Below are positions 48,990 through 58,186 of a stretch of 64,000 bases of DNA, piece after piece. The stretch spans positions 62,001 to 126,000 of the forward strand of contig CAVOHC010000005.1 of assembly GCA_963695645.1 (NCBI GenBank), read 5' to 3'. The notes beneath the pieces were generated by a model. It saw nothing but the letters and a program-made list of their open reading frames with translations, was not told the DNA's origin and searched no databases. Origin of the DNA: DATBGO01 sp963695645 (lineage in GTDB: Bacteria > Actinomycetota > Actinomycetes > Streptosporangiales > Streptosporangiaceae). The position numbers and the translations under genes are program-made. How positions within the stretch are numbered: position 1 is the stretch's first letter; the number at the start of each line of letters is the position of its first letter.

Positions 48990-50093
48990 GTGGTGCCGCT
49001 GGCCGCCCGCGCAGTGGCCGCCGTGGTCGGCGGGCTGATCGTCCTGGTGACCGCGGGCAGCGTCATCGGCACGCTGATCGTTCCCCGGCCATCGGGAAGC
49101 CGGCTGACCAACATGGTCGACGTAGCCGTAAATTGGACATTCCAGCTAGTCGCGAGCCTGATCCGGGACTACGCCCGGCGGGACAGGATGCTGGCCGCTC
49201 AGGCGGCCGCGATCCTGATCTGCCAGCTGATCGCCTGGCTGGCGTTCTTCTTCGTCGGATACGCGCTGTTGCTGTGGCCGTTCGTCGCCGGCGGGATTAC
49301 CAGCGCATTCACCGCGGCGGGGCCGGGCCTGTGGCAGATCGGCAGCGATGTCGCCAGGGGCGCCCCGGAGCGGACGATCATCGACTTCGCGTCGCTCACC
49401 GGGATCGTCACCGTCACCCTGCAGATCGCCTACCTGCCGACCCTCTACTCGGAGTTCAATCGCCGCGAGACTGACATCGCGCTGCTCAACGCCCGGGCCG
49501 GCGTCCCCTCGTGGGGACCGGAACTGCTGGCCCGGACCCATTACGCGCTGGGCTCGGGGGTGTCGACCATCGATACCCTGCCCGACCTTTACGCGGAATG
49601 GGAGCGCTGGGCGGCCGACGTAGCGGAGAGCCACACCACCTACATCCCGCTCGTGCGGTTCCGGTCGCCCCGGGCCTTGTCATCGTGGGTCACCGCGCTG
49701 CTCGCCGTCCTGGACTCCGCCGCCCTGATCCTCTCGCTGTCCCCGCAGAAGGCGCCTACGGTGCCCGCGCGGCTCTGCCTGCGCAGCGGTTTCCTGTGCT
49801 TCAGGGACGTCTCGCGGGCCCTGGGCATTGACGTCCCGGACAAGCCCGACGCGTCGCTGGGAATCAGCATCAGCTACCAGGAATTCCTCGACGCCGTCGG
49901 GCGGCTGCACGAAGTTGACTTCCCGATCGAGCGGAAGCCAGCCGAGGCGTGGCCGGATTTTGTGGGCTGGCGGGTCAACTATGAGCAGGCCGCCTACGCG
50001 CTCGCCTACGCCACCGACGCCGTTCCTGCGCTCTGGTCCGGCCCCCGCCGGCATATGACGAAGGTCATCCCGCCGATCCGCCCGCCGAAGTAG
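48990..50093 (+). CDS. Integral membrane protein of unknown function
   Basis: A 367-residue protein with three or four helices in the first 190 residues (VAAVVGGLIVLVTAGSVIGT; AAILICQLIAWLAFFFVGYA; and FASLTGIVTVTLQIAYLPTLY) and a soluble C-terminal half rich in Trp and Tyr (LPDLYAEWERWAADVAESHT, ESHTTYIPLVRFRSP). Layout is somewhat like small ion channels with a cytoplasmic domain, but no selectivity filter is present. Start GTG at 48990 or 48993 with CAGGGGGAA upstream; residues of the longer open frame look non-coding. Known in many actinobacteria without role. Divergent from the debranching enzyme gene. Confidence 0.75.
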   Translation: MVPLAARAVAAVVGGLIVLVTAGSVIGTLIVPRPSGSRLTNMVDVAVNWTFQLVASLIRDYARRDRMLAAQAAAILICQLIAWLAFFFVGYALLLWPFVAGGITSAFTAAGPGLWQIGSDVARGAPERTIIDFASLTGIVTVTLQIAYLPTLYSEFNRRETDIALLNARAGVPSWGPELLARTHYALGSGVSTIDTLPDLYAEWERWAADVAESHTTYIPLVRFRSPRALSSWVTALLAVLDSAALILSLSPQKAPTVPARLCLRSGFLCFRDVSRALGIDVPDKPDASLGISISYQEFLDAVGRLHEVDFPIERKPAEAWPDFVGWRVNYEQAAYALAYATDAVPALWSGPRRHMTKVIPPIRPPK

Positions 50094-50102
50094 CCGGCTC
50101 AC

Positions 50103-50235
50103 GTAGCCGGCCGAGGCGGCCCGCCCATGTAGCCGGCCGAGGCAGGCGGCCCACATGGCCGGCCGAGGCAGGCGGCCCACATGGCCGGCCGAGGCAGCCG
50201 GGCCCGGGTAGCCGGCCGAGGCAGCCGGCCGCCTC
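50103..50235. repeat. Tandem repeat, five copies of a GCCGGCCGAGGC core
   Basis: Right after the membrane-protein gene the core GCCGGCCGAGGC recurs five times at about 24-27-base spacing; the two best units share ATGGCCGGCCGAGGCAGGCG and the following GCCCAC. The core is palindromic in part (GGCCGGCC). It lies between convergent genes, so it may shape transcription ends or simply be slippage DNA. Confidence 0.75.
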
Positions 50236-50288
50236 CCGGCGTCACGGCCCACGTCGGCAGCGGCGGAACTCGCGCTCGCGGTTGGCCG

Positions 50289-50603
50289 TCAGGCCTGGCC
50301 GTTCTCGTCGGCTACGGCAATCGCGAAGCCGAGGGCCTTGAACAGGTTGCCGCCGGCCGAGACGACCTTGGCCGTGCCGACCACCGGGGCGACGGCAATC
50401 ATGATGCCCTGCAGGTCCTCAGCGGTGATCCCGGTGTCGGCCGCGGCCCCGGCGTTGGCGAGATAGGACGCGGGCGGCGCGTCAACGGCGATCAGGGCGC
50501 TGAGCCTGGCGAGCATCATGTCGCGCGAGCCCAGGTAGCCGTGGTCGGCGGAGGCGGCCGTCATATCGGTAAGGGTGTCGAGCACCGGAGTCTCTGCAGG
50601 CAT
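50289..50603 (-). CDS. Carboxymuconolactone decarboxylase-family protein
   Basis: A 104-residue helical protein of the AhpD/CMD fold. TLTDMTAASADHGYLGSRDM opens the domain and the ITAEDLQGIMIAVAPVVGTA segment is the conserved helix of the family. It lacks the Cys-x-x-Cys-x-x-x-His redox motif of AhpD, so peroxidase activity is not expected. Start at ATG 50601-50603 with AAGGAG nine bases upstream. It stands alone. Confidence 0.8.
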   Translation of the reverse strand: MPAETPVLDTLTDMTAASADHGYLGSRDMMLARLSALIAVDAPPASYLANAGAAADTGITAEDLQGIMIAVAPVVGTAKVVSAGGNLFKALGFAIAVADENGQA

Positions 50604-50747
50604 GGACTTCTCCTTGGCTACTGCGGAACGCGCCACCGGCGCTTCCGGATACGGACGAGGCCGAGGCCGCGTGCACGCGATTCCCCCCCGGTAGCCGCGT
50701 GCACGCGCCTCGACCCGCAGTACATCCGGTCCGTGGCGGCAGGGACA

Positions 50748-51748
50748 TCACCCAGCCCGGGTGATGTCCCTGGCTGCCAGGAACCGGCTCAGCTCGGCGG
50801 CGGTCGGCGCGGTGGCCGGGCCGCGCCTGGTGACCGACAGCGCGGCAGCCGCGTTCGCGGTGCGCGCGGCGCCGGCTTCGCTGCTGCCGTGCGCAAGCGC
50901 GGCGATAAATGTACCGGTGTGCGCGTCACCCGCGCCGCTGGTGTCGATCGCGTCGACAGCGAACCCTGGTACCCGGAGCGGATCCGCGCCCGCGCGGCCG
51001 AGCAGGCAGCCGTCCTTGCCCGTCCGCACCAGGACGCCCAGCGGCCGGCCAGGCTGGCCAGGCCGGGCCCGCCACGCCAGGCCGGCCTCCGCTGCTGGGC
51101 CCGGGCCACGAGTGCGCTCAGCGCCGCCGCCGGGTCCGGGCGGCCGGTCAGCGCGGCGGCCTCCCTGCCGTTGCACGTCAGCCAGTCCGCCCGGTCAAGG
51201 ACCTGGTCTGCCGCCGCGGCCGGGATGCTTGCCACGAGCGGGCCCGGATCGAAGAACACCACGGTGGCGTCACCGAGCCGGGCCAGCCAGCTAAGCAGGG
51301 CACGCCGGCCGCCCGGGTGGACGAGCCCGTACCCGGACAGGTAGACGGCGTCTGACCGGCCGGCCTGAACCTCCGCGAGATCCGCGCTGGTCAATGTCGC
51401 CTCGGCGCCAGGACTCGTGACGAACGTCCGCTCGCCGTCGGCCTCGACGATGCTGACGACGAACCCGGTGTCGACACCCGCCTTCGGCTGCTGCACCACC
51501 TCGATGCCCGCGGCGTCCAGGGCAGCGCGGGCCAGCGCGGCGAACGGCCCGCAGCCGTGCGCTCCTGCGTAACCGACCGGCAGGCCCTGCCTGGCCGCTG
51601 CGACCATCACGTTGAAGCCGCCGCCCGGCGTCATCCGGGCGCCGCTGGCCAGTACGTCCCCGCCGCGTTCAGGCAGCGAAGGAACGTCGAGCACGAGGTC
51701 CACGACGACGTTGCCCAGATGCAGCAGCCGGCCGAAGGGACCCGTCAA
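50748..51748 (-). pseudogene. PfkB/ribokinase-family sugar kinase, one frameshift
   Basis: An ATP-dependent sugar or nucleoside kinase of the ribokinase family, last gene of a four-gene minus-strand operon. The N-terminal part reads HLGNVVVDLVLDVPSLPERG and RMTPGGGFNVMVAAARQGLP (the GG switch), and IVEADGERTFVTSPGAEATL. Near 51040-51090 the frame shifts; the other frame continues with RPLGVLVRTGKDGCLLGRAG and AVDAIDTSGAGDAHTGTFIA, carrying the catalytic Asp and anion hole. Joined it is about 333 residues, normal for the family. TTG at 51746-51748 overlaps the stop of the upstream gene (TTGA). The kinase is either recently inactivated or the shift is an assembly error; all motifs are otherwise intact. 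Confidence 0.82.
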
Positions 51749-52773
51749 GGATCCGGCCCTGACGCCGCTATCGCGCCGGCCCGCACCAGCAGCAGATCCC
51801 GCGCAAGATCATCGAGACCAAGGCCATTAACGCTGGCGATGGTGGCCCGGGCGCTCGCCGGAAAGGCGCCCGCGCCGTGGCACGCGCCGCCGATGGCGCC
51901 GGCCATGGCGGCGATGGTGTCGCAGTCGCCGCCGAGCGAGGCAGCGATCCGGCAGGCCAGCCACGGATCATCGGGGGCCGCCGCGACCACAGCGAACGCG
52001 GCAGGCACCGATTCCTGGGTCGCGAGGCTGGTCCCGACCAGGTGGTAGACCTTGTCGATGACCTCGGCCGCGCCGAGCCCGGCCACCAGGCCCGTCGCCC
52101 ACCCGATGCGCGACGCTACATCCGCGGCAGCCACCCAGTACCCCCGGCCCGCGGCCCGCTCCGCGGCGGCGATGGCCAGCCGGATGGCGTCGGGCACGGT
52201 GGCACCCGCAACGCCCGCGCTGACGGCGGCGGCGACGGCTGCCGCTCCGGCCAGGGCGACGCTCGTATTGTGGGTTGCGCTGCTGGCCGCCACCACCATG
52301 TCCACCAGGACGCCGAGATCCGCGCAGGGCGTGGCGATGCCGACCGGCGTGATCCGCATCGCGGCACCGTTGGTGGTTCCGTGCCGGCCGGACTGCTCGA
52401 TGTCTGCTCCGGCCAGCAGCGCGCTGATCGCCTGCCTCGTCGACGGGCCCAGCAGGTCGCATGATCCCCGGGCGCGCATCGACTCCTCCCATGCCAGCAG
52501 CCGCGTCGCGATCTCGGCGGGGTCGGGGCGGCCGCCGCGGGCGATGATGACGCGCGCGACAAGCACCGCCTGCTCGGTGTCGTCGGTGACACTCCCGGCC
52601 GGCAGCCCCGCCGCGAGCGGATGGCCTGCCGGAGCGTTCTCGAAGGTGGCGATCAGCCCGCCGTACCTCGCCACGATCCGGGCCCTGGGCAGCGATTGCG
52701 TCGGCATCCCGAGCGCGTCGCCGATGGCGAGCCCGTACAGGGCCCCGGCAGCGCGGCCGCCGGCCTGCATCAC
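51745..52773 (-). CDS. ADP-ribosylglycohydrolase-family protein
   Basis: A 342-residue all-helical di-metal hydrolase. GLAIGDALGMPTQSLPR starts the fold, PAGSVTDDTEQAVLVARVII gives the first metal-binding TDDT motif, and ACRIAASLGGDCDTIAAMAG the second (GGDxDT). GAAMRITPVG and TATHNT-like SSATHNTSVALAGAAAVAA are also typical. Members remove ADP-ribose from proteins or act on related glycosides; in yegU-like operon contexts a nucleoside or ADP-ribose derivative is more likely than a protein target. GTG start at 52771-52773, overlapping the upstream stop in GTGA. Confidence 0.9.
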   Translation of the reverse strand: MMQAGGRAAGALYGLAIGDALGMPTQSLPRARIVARYGGLIATFENAPAGHPLAAGLPAGSVTDDTEQAVLVARVIIARGGRPDPAEIATRLLAWEESMRARGSCDLLGPSTRQAISALLAGADIEQSGRHGTTNGAAMRITPVGIATPCADLGVLVDMVVAASSATHNTSVALAGAAAVAAAVSAGVAGATVPDAIRLAIAAAERAAGRGYWVAAADVASRIGWATGLVAGLGAAEVIDKVYHLVGTSLATQESVPAAFAVVAAAPDDPWLACRIAASLGGDCDTIAAMAGAIGGACHGAGAFPASARATIASVNGLGLDDLARDLLLVRAGAIAASGPDP

Positions 52774-53348
52774 CCGGATGCGCCAGGGCGTGCCGCAGCG
52801 CGCAGCACGTCGGCCACGCTGACCACCTCGATCAGCGGAGCGTAGAGCCGCATGATGTCCAGTGCCTGGGCATGGGACTCATCGGTGACGCCGGCACAGG
52901 CGTCGCCGGCGACCTGGACAGCCACGCCGTCGTCGGCGGCCGCCACCGCGGTGGACAGCACGCAGCAGTCGGTGGACACGCCGGCCAGGACGAGCCGGCC
53001 ACCGGCGCCGACCTGTTCGGAAAGGCCGGCCTTCCATTTGCTGAACGTGGTGGCGTCCAGGGTCGGCCCGGGCTCGCCGGAGAAATCGTCCACCAGCTCA
53101 TAGATCCGGGCCGCGGGCGGCTGCAGCGCGAACGGCCACAGTTCGTAGTAGCGCTGCCAGGCTCCGGCGGGTACCTCAGGAGCGACGAACCTGGTGAAGG
53201 TGACCCGCGGCCGGAACGCGCTGACAAGCTCGGCGACGTTCGCGACGATCTCGGCAAACCGCGGGGCGAACCAGGCGCTGCCGGCCTCCCCGAATACCCG
53301 CTGCATGTCGATGACGCCAAGCCACGGCGCCTGCCACCCCTCAGCCAC
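52770..53348 (-). CDS. Isochorismatase-like cysteine hydrolase
   Basis: A 192-residue hydrolase of the nicotinamidase/isochorismatase/N-carbamoylsarcosine amidase fold. Asp14 in WLGVIDMQRVF, Lys104 in ATTFSKWKAG and Cys129 in AGVSTDCCVLSTA form the catalytic triad, with the cis-peptide before it. Substrate could be nicotinamide or another amide; the neighbours (NCS1 permease, ADP-ribosylglycohydrolase, PfkB kinase) favour nucleobase or pyridine-nucleoside salvage. It follows the permease gene after 25 bases and overlaps the next gene. Confidence 0.88.
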   Translation of the reverse strand: MAEGWQAPWLGVIDMQRVFGEAGSAWFAPRFAEIVANVAELVSAFRPRVTFTRFVAPEVPAGAWQRYYELWPFALQPPAARIYELVDDFSGEPGPTLDATTFSKWKAGLSEQVGAGGRLVLAGVSTDCCVLSTAVAAADDGVAVQVAGDACAGVTDESHAQALDIMRLYAPLIEVVSVADVLRAAARPGASG

Positions 53349-53373
53349 AGCTTCGTCTCAGCTCCCGCCGCGC

Positions 53374-54876
53374 CTAGGCCGCCGCCGGCTCGAGCACCGG
53401 CGCCGCTTCCTGGGCCCGGATCACCGAGCGGCTGAACGCCCAGGTCGCGAAGAACCCGATCACGAGCGCCACCAGCACGCCCAGGTTGGCGTATTCCCAG
53501 GCGCCGCTCTTCCCGCCAAGCCCGAACGGCTTGAGCAGATAGCCCTGCCAGGTAAGCCAGCCCGCGTTGCCATTGGTGACCAGGCCCCAGCCCAGGACGG
53601 TGCTGATGACGATGACCCCGAGCGGAACCGCCCGGACGTCGCCGTAGCGGCCGGACGGCGCGTAGAGCTCAGGCTCGGCGTAATCGCGGCGCCGCAGCAT
53701 GATGTCGGCCAGCATGATCCCGCACCAGGCGGCGATCGGTACGCCCAGCGTGATCAGGAAGCCCTCGAACTGGACGATGAAGTTCTTGGCCACGAACACT
53801 ACATATATGGTTCCGGCGACCATGATCGTGCCGTCGATGAGCGCGGCGACGAAACGCGGCGCAGGCAGGCCCACGGTCAGCAGCGCCAGGCCGGACGAGT
53901 AGATGTCCAGCACCGCGCCGCCCACCAGGCCGAGCACGGCCACGATCGCGAACGGCACCAGGAACCAGGTGGGCAGCAAGGTGGTCAGCGCCCCGATCGG
54001 ATCGGTGCCGATGGCGCTGCTCAGGCTGGCCGATGAGCCGGCCAGCAGCAGGCCGAAGACGAACAGGAAGACCGGTGCGACTGACGAGCCGAACGTCGTC
54101 CAGCCGATCACCCCCGCGCCTGACGACCTTCTTGGCAGGTAACGCGAGTAGTCAGCGGCCGCGTTGACCCAGCCGAGGCCGAAGCCGGTCATCATGAACA
54201 CCAGTGCGCCGATGATCTTCTCCGCCGAGCCTGCCGGGATGGCCGCCACGACGTGCCAGTGGATCTTGTCGGCGGCCAGCACGATGAACATCACGGTCAG
54301 CACCCCAGTCACCACCGTGATGACGGCCTGCATGCGCATGATCAGGTCGAAGCCGATGACGCCACCGCCGACGGTCAGCGCGGTCACGACCATCAGCGCG
54401 ATGACCTTGGTTGCGGTGCCGCCGCCCCAGCCGAGGCGGGCGAATACCGTCGCCGTGGCCAGCGTCGCGAGGATGATCAGCACGGTCTCCCAGCCGACGG
54501 TAAGCAGCCATGAGATCGCTGACGGCAACTTGTTGCCCCGGACCCCGAATGCCGCGCGGCCTGCCACCATCGTCGGCACCGACCCGCGCTTCCCCGCGAC
54601 CGCGATGAACCCGCACAGCAGGAACGACACGATGATGCCGGCCAGCCCGACGACGAGCGCCTGCCAGAAGGAGATGCCGAAGTCGAGCACGAATGCGCCG
54701 TAGCTGAGGCCGAGGACCGAGACGTTGGCGGCGAACCATGGCCAGAACAGGTCCCGCGGGTGGCCTTTACGCTCCGCGTCGCTGATGACATTGATCCCGT
54801 TGACCTCGATCTGCAGCGGGTGCAGATCCGCCCGACCGGAGGACGCGGTGTCCTCCGCGCCGCGACCGTCAGCCAT
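53374..54876 (-). CDS. NCS1-family permease (cytosine/purine/thiamine type)
   Basis: A 500-residue 12-helix transporter. The N-terminus (VNGINVISDAERKGHPRDLF and WPWFAANVSVLGLSYGAFVL) matches the NCS1 family start; RGSVPTMVAGRAAFGVRGNK, WETVLIILATLATATVFARL and GLGWVNAAADYSRYLPRRSS are conserved substrate and sodium-site helices. Members import cytosine, purines, allantoin or vitamins with cations. ATG 54874-54876; first gene of the operon with the cysteine hydrolase, ADP-ribosylglycohydrolase and PfkB kinase genes. Confidence 0.92.
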   Translation of the reverse strand: MADGRGAEDTASSGRADLHPLQIEVNGINVISDAERKGHPRDLFWPWFAANVSVLGLSYGAFVLDFGISFWQALVVGLAGIIVSFLLCGFIAVAGKRGSVPTMVAGRAAFGVRGNKLPSAISWLLTVGWETVLIILATLATATVFARLGWGGGTATKVIALMVVTALTVGGGVIGFDLIMRMQAVITVVTGVLTVMFIVLAADKIHWHVVAAIPAGSAEKIIGALVFMMTGFGLGWVNAAADYSRYLPRRSSGAGVIGWTTFGSSVAPVFLFVFGLLLAGSSASLSSAIGTDPIGALTTLLPTWFLVPFAIVAVLGLVGGAVLDIYSSGLALLTVGLPAPRFVAALIDGTIMVAGTIYVVFVAKNFIVQFEGFLITLGVPIAAWCGIMLADIMLRRRDYAEPELYAPSGRYGDVRAVPLGVIVISTVLGWGLVTNGNAGWLTWQGYLLKPFGLGGKSGAWEYANLGVLVALVIGFFATWAFSRSVIRAQEAAPVLEPAAA

Positions 54877-55004
54877 CGCCAGCTCTCCCTCATGCAGGTA
54901 ACCGCGGCGCGCCAGGACGGCTGACCGCGCGCGCCTGGCGTGCCTAGCCCGTGAGTCCCAGGCTACGGCTCAGCCACCAGATGTCCGGCGGCGGCGTACG
55001 GCCT

Positions 55005-55084
55005 GGGGCGGAACCGGCCTGGGGCGGAACCGGCCTGGGGCGGAACCGGCCTGGGGCGGAACCGGCCTGGGGCGGAACCGGCCA
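55005..55084. repeat. Five perfect 16-bp tandem repeats
   Basis: GGGGCGGAACCGGCCT is repeated five times head to tail (the last copy differs in its final base), ending six bases before the stop codon of the minus-strand propeller-like gene. It sits in the intergenic space upstream of the NCS1 operon. Confidence 0.92.
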
Positions 55085-55089
55085 GGAGG

Positions 55090-56187
55090 CTAGCGCCCAT
55101 AGGAGAGGATGTCGGCCCCGCGGCTCGTTCCGGACCCGACGCCGATCGTGCCGGATGCCCACATCCATTTGGTGGCGGGGACGTGCGTCAGCGCGGTCAC
55201 CGAGGCGGTGCTGCCTGAACCGGCAGGCACGGCTGCGCTCGTCCACCTCCCGTTCAGGTAATGCACGAGGTAGCCGGTCCCGGCCGGGCGCTCGGCGTAG
55301 AGCCATAGTCCCCCGTGGCCGTCTCCGGCGATAGGCCCCGCGAGAGCGCCCGTGGACGGCGGGCCGGATACCAGGCTCCAGCGGAGCCCGTTCCAGTGCA
55401 CCAGGACCACCGGCCCGCGTGAACTCCCGGCGGCGGCGTAGATGGTCCCCCACACGCTGGTCGCGGACACGGCCAGCATCTGCTCAGGCAAGATCGTGTG
55501 CCCGGCAGGCAGCAGCCTGGCGGGCAGCGGGACCACCCGCCAACTGCGGCCGTCGTAGTGCAGTGACACCCAGCCGCCGCGGGCGACGTCGTACGCCCAC
55601 GCCCAGATATTCGCCCTCGACGAGGCGCTGACCAGCCGCGCGGTGCCGCCGCCCCCCAGCGTCACGGTCAGCGGCGTGCGCCGCCACGCAGTGCCGTTGT
55701 AGTGATACGCGGTCTCCCGCTTCCTTGCCCGGCTATAGGCGAACGCCCACACGTCCCTGCGCCCGCTCGTCGCTACCCCGTCGATCTCGATCCTGGCGGG
55801 CGAGCCGAAGCTGACCCTGGACCAGGCGCGACCGTTCCAGTGATCCACCGCCGCCTCGCCGGCGATGGCTACCCAGACGTTGGCGGCCGACGATGCCGCC
55901 ACGCTGGCCGCCGACGACCCCCGCGCGCCTGGGCGCGATATCGCCCGCCAGCGGCTGCCGTCCCACCGGTATACGACCGGGGTGCTGCTGCCGGACATGC
56001 CCGTCGCCCACGCATCGTCGCGGCCAGTGGCCACAACATCGTTCAGTCCCGCGCTGGCCGCACGGACGGCCATGAAGACCCGCCATTGCGGCGGACCCGC
56101 CTTCGGCGCCGATGGTAAGCCGGCCGTCAGTAACACCACGGCCAGAACAGCGCAGCCAAGCATGACGCACCATCGAACGACTGCCAC
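55090..56187 (-). CDS. Secreted beta-propeller-like protein
   Basis: A 365-residue protein with an N-terminal signal peptide (MLGCAVLAVVLLTAGLPSAP). The rest is six to seven repeats of about 45 residues, each ending in a strand such as DDAWATG, YRWDGSRWRAI, VDHWNGRAWSRV, AYHYNGTAWRRT, LHYDGRSWRVV, VHWNGLRWSLV and VHYLNGRWTSA. The regular WNG-x-x-W signature suggests a beta-propeller facing the outside of the cell. No catalytic residues are evident. Related repeat proteins are common in Streptosporangiales-like genomes. It starts at ATG 56185-56187. Confidence 0.78.
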   Translation of the reverse strand: MAVVRWCVMLGCAVLAVVLLTAGLPSAPKAGPPQWRVFMAVRAASAGLNDVVATGRDDAWATGMSGSSTPVVYRWDGSRWRAISRPGARGSSAASVAASSAANVWVAIAGEAAVDHWNGRAWSRVSFGSPARIEIDGVATSGRRDVWAFAYSRARKRETAYHYNGTAWRRTPLTVTLGGGGTARLVSASSRANIWAWAYDVARGGWVSLHYDGRSWRVVPLPARLLPAGHTILPEQMLAVSATSVWGTIYAAAGSSRGPVVLVHWNGLRWSLVSGPPSTGALAGPIAGDGHGGLWLYAERPAGTGYLVHYLNGRWTSAAVPAGSGSTASVTALTHVPATKWMWASGTIGVGSGTSRGADILSYGR

Positions 56188-56387
56188 GTTCGCCCCCCCA
56201 GCGGAAAGTGGACCTGTTCATGATGCGTGATCCGGCAGCCGTCTTCCAGCACCGGAGAGGGCTGCGCCGGCGCGCCGGCACTGCCCTCGGCCGGCGACTG
56301 TCCGGGCGGCACCGGCACCGGGACGAGGGCACCGGGCGCGGGCCGGCCCGGCCAGCTGGAACCTGGCCGGGCCGACTGGGACGGGAC

Positions 56388-58178
56388 TTAGCTGGCCGGG
56401 ACGAGGACTGGCTCCAGGGCCGGGCTGGTGACCTCGGCGGCCACCGGCCGGCTGCGCCGCGGCAGGGCGAAGATGGCGGCGACGGCGGCGACCAGTGCCA
56501 CGGCGGCGGCCACCCGGATGCCCATCGCCATGGCGTCGACGAAGGCACTGTGCGCCGCGGTCAGCAGTTCGCTGCCGGTCGGGCCGCCGGCATGCGCGGC
56601 GATGGCGTCGGCCGCGGCGACCGAGCTGGTCGCCTGGTGGACGACCGCGCCGGGCGCGTGCGCCGTGGCGAGGGTGCTGCCCAGCCGAGACCGGTAGACG
56701 GCGGCGGCCAGGCTGCCCACGATGGCAACGCCGAGGGCCCCGCCGACCTCCCTGATCGTGTCGTTGATCGCGCTTCCGGCACCGGCCTGGTGCGCGGGGA
56801 CCGTGCTCATGATGGTGGTGCTGGCGGGTGCCATGACCAGCCCCATTCCGGCGCCCATGATCGCGATGGCGATGGCGATCGGCAGGTAGGCGGTGTGCAC
56901 GCCCGCCGTGGACAGGTCGAGCAGGCCCAGGCCCATCATCGCCATGCCGGCCGGGATGATCACGCGGGTGCCGAGGCGCTTGGCCAGGATCGGGGAGACC
57001 GGCGAGGCGGCGCCCATGGCGATGGCGAACGGCAGCGCGCGCACTCCGGCCGCCAGCGGGCTGTAGCCGTGCACCAGCTGCAGGTACTGGGTCAGCACGA
57101 ACAGGCTGCCGAAGAGGGCGAAGAAGATCACTGTCACGGCAGCGGCGGACGCGGAGAAGGCACGCACGGCGAACACCCTCAGGTCGATCAGCGGGTGCTC
57201 GATGTGCAGCTCCCACCAGACGAAGGCGGCGAGCGCGGCCAGCCCGGCGGCGGTCTCGGCCAGGGTCGCCGCTGAGGTCCAGCCGCGGCCCGGCGCCTCG
57301 ATGATGGCGTCGACGATCGCGAAGAGCGCGCCCGCCACGAGCAGGGTGCCTGGGATGTCGAGCCGGTGGCTGCCGGGTTCTGCGGTCTCCGGCACGGTCA
57401 TCAGCACTCCGGCAAGCGCGACTGCGACCAGCGGGACGTTGATCAGGAAGACGCTGCCCCACCAGAAGTGCGTAAGCAGCAGGCCGCCAAGGGTCGGGCC
57501 GACCACGATGCCGACGCCGGCCACGGCCGACCATGCTGCGATCGCCTGCGGGCGCTCCTTCGGCGGGAAGACCGCGTTCAGGATCGACAGAGTCGCCGGC
57601 ATGACGAACGCAGCGCCCAGGCCCATCACTACCCGCGCCACGATCAGCATGCCGGTGCCGGACGCGAACGCCGCCGCAGTGCTGCCGAGCGCGAAGACAG
57701 CCAGGCCGCCGATGAGCGAGAGTCGCCGGCCGTACCTGTCACCCAGGGCTCCGGCCGGGACCAGGAGCGCCGCGAAGCACAGCGTGTAGGCATCGGTAAT
57801 CCACTGCAGCGAGCTGGTCCCGGCGTGCAGCACTCTGGCCAGGGTGGGCAGCGCGGTGTTGAGGATGGTGTTGTCAATCACCACGACCAGCAGGCTCAGG
57901 CAGAGCACGAGCAGGATCTGCTTGCGTCGGGGGTGGCCGCCTGGCCACTTGTCTGCATGGCGGGCCTGGGCGGCAGGCGCCTGGCGGGCCAGCGCCCAGG
58001 GAGCCCGGCGGGCCGGAACCCCACGGTCCTGGCGGGCGGGTCGCCGAGGCGTCGTCCCGGCCGATGCCGCAGTGGCCTGCCTGGCGGGCGCAGCGGCCTG
58101 TCCGGCAGGTGCAGCGGGCGCAGCGGCCTGTCCGGCGGGTGCAGCGGAGGCCGGCCGCTTCGTCGAGCTTCTGCTCAT
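56388..58178 (-). CDS. DHA2-type MFS multidrug efflux pump
   Basis: A 596-residue 14-helix drug:proton antiporter of the EmrB/QacA class. TSSLQWITDAYTLCFAALLV and PAGALGDRYGRRLSLIGGLA hold motifs D1 and A; MGLGAAFVMPATLSILNAVF motif C region; GLLLTHFWWGSVFLINVPL is the helix 6 loop typical of DHA2. A 75-residue N-terminal Ala/Pro/Gln-rich cytoplasmic tail with imperfect APAGQAAAP repeats is unusual. ATG 58176-58178 has AAGGAG upstream. It is divergent from a TetR gene across a 100-base region with four 14-bp repeats, a standard regulator-pump pair. Confidence 0.92.
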   Translation of the reverse strand: MSRSSTKRPASAAPAGQAAAPAAPAGQAAAPARQATAASAGTTPRRPARQDRGVPARRAPWALARQAPAAQARHADKWPGGHPRRKQILLVLCLSLLVVVIDNTILNTALPTLARVLHAGTSSLQWITDAYTLCFAALLVPAGALGDRYGRRLSLIGGLAVFALGSTAAAFASGTGMLIVARVVMGLGAAFVMPATLSILNAVFPPKERPQAIAAWSAVAGVGIVVGPTLGGLLLTHFWWGSVFLINVPLVAVALAGVLMTVPETAEPGSHRLDIPGTLLVAGALFAIVDAIIEAPGRGWTSAATLAETAAGLAALAAFVWWELHIEHPLIDLRVFAVRAFSASAAAVTVIFFALFGSLFVLTQYLQLVHGYSPLAAGVRALPFAIAMGAASPVSPILAKRLGTRVIIPAGMAMMGLGLLDLSTAGVHTAYLPIAIAIAIMGAGMGLVMAPASTTIMSTVPAHQAGAGSAINDTIREVGGALGVAIVGSLAAAVYRSRLGSTLATAHAPGAVVHQATSSVAAADAIAAHAGGPTGSELLTAAHSAFVDAMAMGIRVAAAVALVAAVAAIFALPRRSRPVAAEVTSPALEPVLVPAS

Positions 58179-58186
58179 CGGATTCT

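Noticed and set aside
50103..50235. CRISPR array
   Set aside because: Units are contiguous and spacers are not unique; no cas genes in the window. The same applies to 55005-55084.
56208..57275. Plus-strand frame opposite the DHA2 pump
   Set aside because: Gly/Arg/Asp-rich shadow without hydrophobic pattern; the minus-strand pump is clear.
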